From contig JAPTOF010000001.1 of NCBI GenBank assembly GCA_028554755.1, forward strand, positions 29,749,501 to 29,813,500: a stretch of DNA of 64,000 nt. The letters are read 5' to 3'. The notes beneath the pieces are model-generated. The model saw only the letters and a program-made list of their open reading frames with translations. It did no database searches and was not told the origin of the DNA. Position 1 is the first letter of the stretch, and each line of letters begins with the position of its first letter. Position numbers and translations under genes: made by a program. Positions 36,000 through 46,410 of the stretch are shown here, one piece after another. Origin of the DNA: Cordia subcordata. Taxonomy: Eukaryota; Streptophyta; Magnoliopsida; Boraginales; Cordiaceae.

Positions 36000-37740
36000 C
36001 TCCATGGTCTCTAATATGCTCATCTCTCTCAACAGGACCCTTTCTAGAATCCCTCTCAACAGGACCCTTTCTAGAATCCTTCTCAACAGGACTACTATGT
36101 GACTCTTTAGACTTGGAAAGACCACTAGATGCAGGCACTGCAAAGTCAACTCCTACCCTATTATCCACTACCCTACCGCTCTTAAAAGTGGTGACAGCCT
36201 TAGCCTGGGCTTGAGGGGGATAAGTGGCATCGGTGAAGAAACAGGACTGAAGTTTAGGGTTCACCTCCAACTAAGAAGGCAATTTCCTGGGGTTTCTAAC
36301 ACTCAACTGACTAGTAATCTGTCCTCACTATGCCCCAAACCTCGCCATTTGCTGCCTATTTTCTGCCAATTCTTGCTGCTGGTTCTGAATGAACTGCATT
36401 ATCTTTATCATGTCATCACTAGGAGGTTGGCTATTAGAGAGAGCAGGTAAAGCCTGAGGTTGAGAAGCACTAGTGAGACGGGGCTGATTAAGATGATAGA
36501 AACCTGGAGGATATTGAGGATGGGGTCACTGCTGAGGTGGAACCTGAGGATGTGAACTAGACTTATGCTGACTTTATCTCCAAGAAAATTTTGGGTTGTC
36601 CCTCCAACCCGGATTATATGTGTTCAAGTATGGATTATACTCGCGAGAATAACCTTATGCTGCACATACTTGCTCTTTCATGAATTCAGGAAATTGAGAT
36701 GCTAAAGGGCAAGCTATGGTCTCATGAGATGACTTGGAACACAATACACAAACCTCAACAACTAAAGAGTAGAAGAAGAACCTATAGAATTAGTCCTATG
36801 ACCTTGGGATGAAAGAGACAAAGAAATGAATTCATCTAGCTTATTCGTCAAAACCTCAACCTTAGTGGGTAAATCTAAAGAAACTCCAACCTCACTAACA
36901 CTTCTCTTGTTGCCTCCCCGACTAGACCTTTCCATGGCAAAATTTTGAAAAGAATTTTTAGCCATCAACTCTATTTTCTCCCATGTCTCGGTCGATTTCA
37001 AAAGATAGAAGCCATCACCAGAGACGGCATTGACCATCATTTTATTTTGTTCATTTAAACCTCGAAAGAAATATTGCAATAGGTCGTGATTACCATACCG
37101 GTGGTGTGGACATTTTCTAAGAAGGTCCTTGAACCTCTCCCAAACCTCATGAAAGGATTCTAGATCATGTTAAGAGAAAGTCATAATGACAGTCCTAAGG
37201 TCGGCCGTCTTGGCCATGGGATAAAATTTTTGAAAGAACTTAGATTGAAGCTTGGCCCATGTAGTAATGCAACCATTAGGAAAGGAATGCAACCAAGCCT
37301 TAGCCTTGTCCTTAAGAGAAAAAGGAAAAAATCTTAGACGTATGACCTCTTGGGAGACATTGGGGACATGCAGAGTGGAACTCATCTCAACAAAATCAGT
37401 GATATGATCTAGAGGACTCTTATTGCTTCTCCTGTAGAAGGAAGAAAGTATGGCCAACATATTAGGCTTAATCTTAAAGTTCGTCTCCCCTAAACCCGGA
37501 TTTGGATAGCCAAATTAGGCTCAAAGGCTTCAGGGAGAAAGAATTGTCTAAGAGTGGGTTCTTTATCGATAGATGGATCCGCTCTATAGGGTTCTCGTCT
37601 AAAATGATCTTAGGCTTGATGCCCATCGGGGTAATAGGAGGATTAGAAGGATGATTGGGATCGACCATCTCCTCAAGAAGATCTCCTAAATTCCTAAAAT
37701 GCCTTGCAATTCTATCGGGCTCGAGATTGAAAGGAACTAA
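36000..37740 (-). pseudogene. gag of the nested Athila-like element
   Basis: Reading on minus, the region before 37474 (FRNLGDLLEEMVDPNHPS) leads to the conserved gag core RFFPFSLKDKAKAWLHSFP, then AKLQSKFFQKFYPMAKTADL, and, after a stop, RFKDLLRKCPHH and LLQYFFRGLNEQNKMMV (37079-36762). Next is a Gln/Pro-rich region near 36480-36600 (NPGWRDNPKFSW), with stops. 36000-36150 carries a short tandem repeat of about 33 bp (gaaagggtcctgttgagag-type, 2-3 units). Confidence is high for gag and low for its exact ends. Confidence 0.82.
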
Positions 37741-38024
37741 GGGATTTCTAAAGGATCACCTACCAAGCATGCACAAACAATCCTAACTTCGGCGACTTCA
37801 ACCCCCAAAACTTCAATATTCCTAAAACTACAACAAATAAACCACAATCTTGGAAAGTCTACTAAAACAAAAACAAAGGCCGAAATAGAAAAATAAGAAC
37901 TAAAGCAAGATAATATAAGCAATAAACAAAATAAACAAAAACTAAACAAACTATAAAGGAAAAGCAAGAAAATAAGAAAAACAACTACCAAAACACACAA
38001 ACAAAGTATGCACACCACTGTGCC

Positions 38025-38042
38025 TCCCCGGCAACGGCGCCA
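38025..38042 (-). other. Primer binding site complementary to tRNA-Asp
   Basis: On + the 18 bases are tccccggcaacggcgcca, identical to the 3' end of plant tRNA-Asp including CCA. On minus this is the perfect primer site TGGCGCCGTTGCCGGGGA, six bases inside the 5' LTR. It is not a tRNA gene, since no upstream tRNA body is present. tRNA-Asp priming is characteristic of Athila-group elements. Confidence 0.92.
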
Positions 38043-38048
38043 AGAACT

Positions 38049-39897
38049 TGATAGTTGTCTCTCGAGTACAAGCTCTAAAGACCCACAAGCACACAATTGA
38101 TGCAATGTAATGTGTGCGAGAATGGGTGTCGAACCACACAGAGGCTATGTTGTGGGACAGATTCTACATGTGTGCCCTAGAGAATGCCAAAAAAGGAAAA
38201 CTTAAACTAACTATTTTTTGTGTTTTTGAATGATCGGGAGCTCTAACTAAAGAAAATAAAACTACTCTATGGGAATGGAAAGTTTAGAGACAAGCTATCC
38301 AGAGAGAACTAACAAATGGAAAGAATTAGGGTGACATCTAGTTCTTAATGGGTAATCCTAGACTCCAATACTATGGGATAACATGGAATGGCTTAATCAT
38401 CAATTGCTCTTTTACTAGGTAGCTTAGTTAATATCCTCATTTCTCTCTAGGACTTGGTGTGGGTTGGACCCAAGGTGGTGCCTCCTAGAGCTACGGTGTG
38501 GTCCTTATGACCTAGGGCCTTAAGAGTGACTAACTAGCTTCCTAGGTGACCTAGAACAAACCTACCCTAGTACCTAAATCATTGGCTGGATTTAAAGCCA
38601 AGACCTAGTGTCGCTAAAGTTGACTAAATCTACCCGAAAACCTATTGGCTGGATTTAAAGCCAAATGAGACTCGATTTAGACTAGCCTTTAATTATGCTT
38701 CATCATCTAGGGTCACAATAGTGGAATTTGACCTATTAATGCATTCATACATGTTTTAAGCCAAGGTGTTCACGAATAAAGGGACCTATTCGACTACCAA
38801 AAATCGTCATGCTTGGATTACACCATTAAAAGCACTTTTGAACCAACGTGTATGCAACATTGAGGTTATCTTTACTACTAAGCATGCAAACATACACATA
38901 GACATGAATATAAGCATTACCCCCTTCATAAAATCCATACATAAACACATAGATATGATTATAGAATGGACTAGAGGTGTTTAGTAGCAAATAGACTTCA
39001 ATTTATACATATGCAACTCTTGTAGGCATATTATCAAACATCTAGACATGTATTAAATAATAGCCATTGTAACAAGAAAAACATAGCATATGTATATACA
39101 TTAAGCGATTAAATCCCATAATATAGAAGCATAGAATCAACCCGTTACACAAGTGTCATCACCCTAAACAAATCTACTCAAACATAATATAATAGAGGAT
39201 AAAAGAAAGAATAGAAGATTCCCCTTCCATCTTAGCAATTCTTGTACAAAATCCTTGAGTAGACTTTAATTCAAGAGTTTAAAACCCTCCAAATGAGCAT
39301 AAAACTAAGTGCAAAGTGTGTGAGTGTGTTGGAGGTTGGTGAAAGAGTAATTAGGGTTTGGGAGATGGTTGTGAAAGAATGTGACTTAATGTCTTTTAAA
39401 ATGGCCAAAAGCGGGCTGATATAGCTAATTTTTGCACCGGCACCAATGGGGCCTCTATTCTAGTAGTAGAAGGTCGCTCTCTGTTTTTGGAGGAATAGTG
39501 AGCCGGTGCATCGGTACTTTGAAGCCAGTGCTCCGATAGTACCTTTTTGCTCTCTTTTGGCTTCGTTTTAGCTTCGTTTTGCTTCTAATTGTCTTGACCT
39601 TTGTCCGGAAGCCTCTATCTTGATTTTCTTCCACTTTTCCTCTTCAATATGCTTTCAATCCTTGCTCAAACCATCAAAATCTTTGTTGCTCTTCGAACAA
39701 TCCTCAATCTCACCTATAACATCCAAAACAAGCCATTAATGTATCATTTACCTTTTAAACTCAACTATGTATAGTTGTATATGCCTAAGTCTATACCTAG
39801 CACAGGTACTAATTAATGCAACTATTTAAGCTCATTACACCTTCAAAATATAGACAAATAACAATTCAAACACATATAAAAACACAACACATCAACG
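38049..39897 (-). repeat. 5' LTR of the nested Athila-like element (1849 bp)
   Basis: Begins (in + coordinates) TGATAGTTGTCTCTCGAG and ends near CATCAACG, whose last base differs from the other LTR. The minus-strand promoter of the element would lie in this copy. Confidence 0.9.
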
Positions 39898-39901
39898 CGC
39901 A

Positions 39902-41479
39902 TAGTAGAAGACTGATGACAGCTGTGGCAAGCTTGGTGACTGCACAACGAGGATTGATTAGAGAATTTGAGAAGCTGTAGTTAGAAATGATCTTTCTTAG
40001 TGAGAAAAGTGTGTTAGCTTCTTTAATCACCCAATCTACTTTAGTAGAGAAAATTAGGATGGCCCAGAGGAATGATTCCTTCCTAGAGAATATCATAGAT
40101 GAAGTAAAGGAAATAAATCAGAGTTCCACATACGGGGGAATGGTACACTTCTATTCAACAACAGGTTATGTGTTCCTAAAGATCCAAAGATAAAGAAAGA
40201 AATTTTAATTGAAGCACATCAATCCCCTTTTTCTATGCATCCAAGGGGCAAAAGTACTGTGAGCTTCAGCAGTATTTTTGGTGGAATAATGCGAAGCGAG
40301 ATATTAGGGATTTTGTAGCCAAATGTTTGACATGTCAAAGGGCAAAGGCTGAGCATCAGAAACCCTTTGGGTTGTTACAGCCTCTCGGGATACCAGAATG
40401 GAAATGGGACAGCATATCCATGGATTTTATTATGGGGTTGCTTAAAACGAGGAATAAAAATGACGCCATTTGGGTAATCATGGATCGGTTAACTAAGACA
40501 GCACATTTTCTACCAATATGAGTAAACGAGGACTGGGAAAAGCTGGCTAAGCATTATTTAGATGAAATAGTGAGCCTGCATGAGGTACCGAAAGAAATTG
40601 TGTCCGACTGAGATGCCAGATTTACCTCCAAATACTGGCAAGGCATACAACGAGCTCTAGACTCTGAATTGAGATTAAGTAATGCTTTTCATCCTAAGAC
40701 AGATGGCCAAACAGAAATGACAATTTAGATATTGAAAGATATGCTTCTAGCTTGTGCCATAGAATTGGGTGGTAACTGGGATCTGTATTTGTCGTTGGTA
40801 GAGTTTGCGTACAATAACATCTACCAGTCTAGTATTCAAATGGCTTCACATGAAGCATTATATGGTAGAAGATGTAGAACCCCATTATATTGGGATATGG
40901 ATGAAAGAAAAGTGCTAGGGACGCAATTACTCGAGGATGCCGAAAAGAAAGTTAAAATTATTTGGGCAAGGCTTAAACAAGCTCAAGATAGGCAGAAGAG
41001 TTGGGTTGATTTGAAGCTAGGGAATTGGCATTTAAGGCCAGTGATCATGTGTTCCTAAAGGTATCACCAACCAAAGGTGTAAACAGATTTGGGAGCAGTG
41101 GAAAGTTAAGTGCCAGATATGTGCGGTCGTTTGAAATCCTGGAACAAATTAGAGAAGTTGCATACAAAGTGGCACTACCTCCAGCACCTACAGGCATTCA
41201 TGACGTATTCCATGTATCTCAGCTTTGAAAGTATATCTCATATTTGAATCATATTATACAGTATGAACAGGCACTAATACAAGGCAATTTGACATATTCG
41301 GAACAACTGGTGGGTATTATGGATCGAAAAGAGCAGATTTTACGGCGTTGGACAATTCGATATGTCAAGGTGCAATAGAGTGGTAACTATACCGTGAGAG
41401 AAGCCACTTGCGAGTTAGAATCAGAAATGCATGAGAAATATCCTTTTCTCTTTGAAGATTTGAGTAAGTCAAGTTTCGA
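39902..41479 (+). pseudogene. Integrase and C-terminal domain of the outer element, multiple stops
   Basis: Resumes the outer polyprotein with LMTAVASLVTAQRGLIREFE. A zinc-binding module (remnants HQSPFSMHPRGKS and CLTCQRAK) and the core (WKWDSISMDFIMGLLKTRNK; IVSD followed by a stop; FHPKTDGQTEMTI) retain the two Asp and the Glu. The lineage-typical LVEFAYNNIYQSSIQMASHE, HDVFHVSQL and REATCELESEMHEKYPFLF follow. At least four stops interrupt it; two (TGA after VSD, TAG in TI*I) fit C-to-T change of CGA or CAG. Confidence 0.87.
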
Positions 41480-43744
41480 GGATATATATATGCGTGTGTA
41501 TGTGTGTATATATATACATATATGTATATATATATATATATATTTATGTGGTTGTGCTTGACTGTTTTGACTTGGGGTTGTGTTATAGATGAGTAAAACT
41601 ATAGGGACTTAGAGTGCAAATAAGGCAAAAATGTAAAGATAAGAATAGGAATTAAAGAAAAAAGAAAGAAATAAAAAAAAATCTATCTTCTTTCTTTCCT
41701 TTTTCTATGCCGAGCCTAACCCCTTATCATAAGCTTTCTTTTCTTTCATTTTTTTGCAAGAATTGGAAGAAACTAAGGATAATATCGAGTTGGGCGATTT
41801 AGGTATGATCTTATGAACTTATTTGAGTTATGTATATGTTTGCTAGTTGTAGATCTGTGGATATGTGTGTATACTTTGATATGGGTTTGTGATGTTGATG
41901 TGGAAAAAAATGAGTGAATTCTTGGTGTTATGAGTTCATGATGGAAATTATGAGGGAATTGCATGCTTATATATGGTAAAATTAAAGGAATTGAAGCAAA
42001 AAATGAGCGAGCAATGATTGGGCTACCGAGTATAATGTGTTTAGGTATGAAATAGCTTTCTCTTGAATTGATCATTAAAATATATATATGTATGCATCTT
42101 CAGATTGAAGCCTACATACTCACCTGGTTGATTTAGTTTGAATACTATTGTATGTTGCATGTTGAGTAACTCACAAAATTGTTTAAATTATGCTATGAGG
42201 GTGCAAACAGTGAGTGTGTGTTGTGTAACTTTGAAACGTGAAAAATTTGGTGAATGAAGATAATAGGTAGAAGATGGTATGTGATGCAAGAAATGTGTAA
42301 GTTATGCTCTGAAGGCTCTGTATGTTGTGTTATGTAAGAATTTGATGAAGAGCATGTATGCATGTTATAGAATTACGATAATGAGTATTAGCCTATTGAC
42401 CAAAAGTGGTGTTTGGAATTAATTTGCCTTGAATAAGTGTGAAGGCCGTGGCTTTAAAGTGAGAATAACATGTGAAATTCAAGTTATCTTGTAGTAGGTA
42501 TGGTGCACTTGTGTTTTCTTACATATTGAATAAGGGCAACTTAAATATATTCTTGACAGCTAGAGAATATTAATTAACCTGTCTAAACTTGTTTATCAGG
42601 ACCTTATTGCACTGGTACAAATTATGTAGTGCCTTGTTTATATAGGGAATAAAAGGAAAAATCATTGTTTACATACTTTTGAGTGCTTTCTCTCTAAGAG
42701 AATTCAATTCTTTTATTGTTAGCAGCATCAAGTAGCATTGGAGACTAAGTTATAGAAGGCAGATCTATTTTGTTACAAGCTGGATAAAGAAAGTTGGACA
42801 TTCCATCCGAACCATCTTCCAAAAGCTACCCTAGTTATCATATTCACTCCTCTCACAATTCTTTTGGCTATTATTTTGAGTTGTATCAGTTATATGACAA
42901 ATAGATATACTTGTGTCTGTGTTGGTGAACTGTGGTTTGTATGCAATATGTGTAAACTCCTGGAGCTGTGACATCTATTTGACAGGTGAGATTGCCTAGA
43001 ATTTGGGGAAGTGATGTGATTCATATGCTCGTAGGTAGAAGATGATTCACCGTACAAAGTGTGCGGTAGCAGGTGGTCGTCCTTGTAATTTTGCAAATTG
43101 TGATGATTCACGGTGTGGAAGTACATTATATATCACGGCTTCAAAGGGATTCTTTGTGATTTTGGTGCTTTATGTACTTAAAAGGGTTGTGAATTGACTA
43201 TGTGATGCAAATTGTGTTGATTCTAAGATATGTTGCATGTTAATTTCTAAGCTTGAATGATGAAGTGTGTATTCTATCCTAGTTCGATTTTCTAAGGTTG
43301 TTGTATGTGTGATGTGATGGTTAGTCGTGCTCTCTTATCTTGGGACTACCCTGAGCCTGACTCTAGGGTGTCCTTCTTACTGAGCTTGTTTCGCTCATGT
43401 CCTATTTTACTTTGCAGAAAGTGAAGGGTCAGGACCATGGGGAGAGAACCAATCTTAAGATTTGAGTCGTGCCTGCCTTGATGAACTTTTGTCCTTACCC
43501 AGGATGGTTAATGTAATATGATTTTTTGTTATATTTTCCTAGCATGATGTAAATCCTTAAATATGGCTTGCGTGAATGCAACCCTGTGTTGGTAAACAAT
43601 TATCTTTAGTGGAACATAAATATTGTGTTCTGAGCTATATTTGCAGGCGTATATGGTGTTTAAGTGTCTTTTTGCTTGACTTGCAGACTTATACGTGCGG
43701 CATGTCACACCCGGGTATTGGTACTGGTGACTTGGGGTGTGACA
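41480..43744 (+). repeat. 3' LTR of the outer Ty3/gypsy element, start eroded
   Basis: Aligns with the 5' LTR from gttatagatgagNaaaac (41583) to the end at 43744. The first ~100 bp, which should include TGTAACACCCCG and the preceding polypurine tract, are replaced by AT/GT simple sequence (41485-41545), so the exact start cannot be placed. Confidence 0.85.
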
Positions 43745-43749
43745 TTGAT

Positions 43750-44400
43750 TAAATAGATAGTTTTGTATGTTGATGATGTTTCAGAATCTCTTTACATGCT
43801 TTCTAACGAAAGTAGGGTTTTGAGAAACAAGCGTAGTTGTTTTTCTATGATCAAATTCAGGGTTTAAGGCCCTTCAAATCCAAGTGACACACATGTTATG
43901 TTGGCAGACCTACTCATGAGATGTTGGCAGCAATTATAATAATCTAATTAAGAACATATTATATAAAAAATAAGGAGAATTTTGTCAAAAAGATTTTTGA
44001 CAATTGTTTTTCTTTGAGAATCATATACATGACTGGAGAGACAAATATTAAAATAATAGAGAGTGTTATTATTTTCAAGAGTCAATAAAATTTGGATGTA
44101 CGTGATAACAACACTTTAATAGCTATCCAGGAAGTTGATAATAATAAAAAATTGAATGTGATAACAATACCTAATAGCACTTCAGGTTGTGATTAATAAT
44201 AAAACGTTTTTCAAGTAGGACTATTTGGGAGTTTAAAGGACACTATTACTTATCTTGAGACACACACACAAAAAGAAAAGAAGAAAAAACCATGTGAACC
44301 CTATGCTTATCTTATTTAAAAAACAAACAAAGTAATTGTAAGATTTGTGAACCTTGTAAGTACATACAAGTCCTATTTTATCATGGGTTTTGATACATTG
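43750..44400. other. Intergenic, AT-rich
   Basis: No gene or recognisable element. It begins the unique sequence right of the retrotransposon target site. Confidence 0.4.
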
Positions 44401-45090
44401 TCTCAGAGGCATATGTAACGATCTAAGTTCAACTACTGGTCTGTCACCATATTAAACCTAATCAACTGGTCTAAAATGCTTAAACCTTTAATGATAGTAA
44501 TAATGAACCCAAGATATTATAAAATATACACAAATCTCACAAAGAACCAATGTGGGACGGCATTACAGACTCCCCAAGACTTTATAAAGTGCACACAAAT
44601 TTGACAAAGAACTAATATGGGAGAGCTTCACGGACTCTCCCCCTTAAACACGCGATGTCCTTATTGCAGTCCATCTTAAGCCTATAATGGCAGTAGTAAT
44701 AAATTCAAGACATTATAAAGTGCACACAAATCTTACAAAGAAACAATGTGGGAGGGCGTTACAAACTTTTCTCTTTAAACAAGCAAGGTCTTTATTGCAA
44801 CCCAAGACATTATAAAATGTATACAAATCTCACAAAGAACCGATCGCAGTCCAAATTCCCATGATCGAGGCATAACTACTAGCCTGTCACTACACTGAGC
44901 CTAATCAACTGGACCTAAATGCTTAAACTTATAATAACAATAATAATGAATTCAAGCTATTATAAAATGCACATAAATCTCACAAAAATTTGATATGGAA
45001 GGATGCTACAGCATATCTAATACAAGTCCTATTCTACCTTCGGTTCTTGATATATATTGGCCCAGAGGCATATCTAATACAACAGATGAG
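44400..45090. repeat. Degenerate direct-repeat cluster
   Basis: The block 'attataaaNtgcacacaaatctcacaaagaaccaatgtgggag' recurs at about 44516, 44582, 44712, 44808 and 44958. A longer frame ('cctaatcaactgg...aaatgcttaaac', '...aagtcctattNta...cagaggcatat') is duplicated about 450-650 bp apart. Tandem or segmental duplication of a non-coding unit of uncertain nature. Confidence 0.6.
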
Positions 45091-46155
45091 AAATTTAAAA
45101 ATACAAATACTAGTATAGATGATCTCTTATCAGCTTTAAAAATAATTTAAACTTACCTAACTCATCTAACTATTATAAATATATGTCTCTTAAACTCTAT
45201 GTAGAAATATTTAAGTTTAAATCTATACTAATAAGATGATAGGATGATTCTAATATTTATTATTAAATAATAAAAAAATAAAAAATTATATATATATTAA
45301 ATATCCTCAAATACATGTGAATTTTGTTTTATTTAACCTATCAAAAACTCTTTTTTAAATAAATTCTTCCGACTTCTGACCCAGCACTCAAATGCATAAA
45401 AGTATATGTTTTTTATTTGACATGAATATTATTTACACTTTAATTTAAATAACATTTGTTTATAACCCACATTTACTTTAGCGAACAACTTACATTTGCA
45501 CACACATCCTCATTCTTCCAATATGACAGCCAAAATAAATACTGAGAAATATTTTAAGAATAAAAGAAATATATTTTAAATAAATTGATGTTTTCTGAAT
45601 AAAATTAATTGATATTTAATTATATATAGTTATTTAAGTCATATAAAATATAACACAAAAAGTATATCACATTCGTGCAACATGCAGGGATTATACTAAT
45701 ATTATTTATATAAATAACCAGTAAAAGATCTGGCAGCGTTACCAGCACGTTGAAGGGCTTTCAATTTATTTGTTGCCATTATGGTAAAAGATCTGGTGTT
45801 GTCTTCAGCACATTGGATGGAGACTGTTCCATTTGTTAGACAAGAGAACCATTTTGGCCTCTTGATTTGTTTTTTTTTTTCCTTAATTAGAAATTACTTT
45901 CTTTTATTAATGTACGTTTAAATTGATTTTAGAAAAAAAGTTAAAATTTTTGAAAGAATTTAATATCAGAAACTATTATATTTGGTAAAAGAAGCTAAAA
46001 ATGTAAATATTTCAAAAAGATATATTTTTAAAATTATATATATATGCATATATGCATATATGTATATAGTAATATATTTCGGTGTTTTAAAAACGTATTA
46101 ATCCTATCCACCTGGCGTTGGCCCGTGTGACAAAAACTCTCTTCTATATAATGTA

Positions 46156-46202
<47 letters not shown>

Positions 46203-46410
46203 AATGAATGTCTCTTAAAAAAACGTAATTATTATTAAAAATTTATCAAAATAAAATTTTACAGTTATTTATATTAGTGAGCCAGCCAGATCACTCAAAT
46301 CCACAGATTTTTCATTTATGCATTGTTGCCTTAAAAATTAAGTAAGATATACAAATATATAAATAAAATTTCAGAGAGTACACAAAAATCAAGAGGTAAA
46401 AGCAAAAGAA
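45091..46410 (+). promoter_or_regulatory. Upstream region of the HPGT-like gene
   Basis: AT-rich. It holds a short diverged duplication (gtaaaagatctggNNNNgtN at 45722 and 45784) and a (TG)n(TA)n microsatellite at 46153-46198. A TATA-like tatataaataaa lies about 55 bp before the start codon (46355-46366). Transcription start is not determinable. Confidence 0.4.

Larger units (their letters stand above)
28851..39897 (-). mobile_element. Athila-like Ty3/gypsy LTR retrotransposon, complete but mutated, nested in the outer element
   Basis: 11,047 bp from TGATAGT at 28851 to the matching LTR end at 39897. Identical CGCA lies on both sides (28847-28850 and 39898-39901), and extending to 5 bp gives acgca versus gcgca. 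On minus the order is LTR - tRNA-Asp primer site - gag - protease - RT - RNase H - integrase - 1.4-kb non-coding - LTR. The tRNA-Asp site and the gag/RT style (region around FMDDFSVFG) fit the Athila lineage. Several stops and lost catalytic residues make it non-autonomous. It is younger than the element it splits. Confidence 0.9.
23186..43744 (+). mobile_element. Ty3/gypsy LTR retrotransposon (Tekay/Del-like), decayed, split by a nested element
   Basis: The 5' LTR starts TGTAACACCCCG at 23186 and the 3' LTR ends GTGTGACA at 43744. The flanking 5-mers are tcgat (23181-23185) and ttgat (43745-43749), a target duplication with one C/T difference. The internal order gag - protease - RT - RNase H - integrase is that of Ty3/gypsy. 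The integrase C-terminal style and the Met-initiator-like primer site suggest the Tekay/Del lineage of chromoviruses. Excluding the nested element it spans about 9.5 kb. Stops and frameshifts occur in every domain. The LTRs look roughly 90% identical by eye, so this is an old insertion. Confidence 0.88.

Noticed and set aside
38025..38042. Possible tRNA-Asp gene
   Set aside because: Only the last 18 nt of the tRNA are present and they sit next to an LTR; it is a primer binding site.
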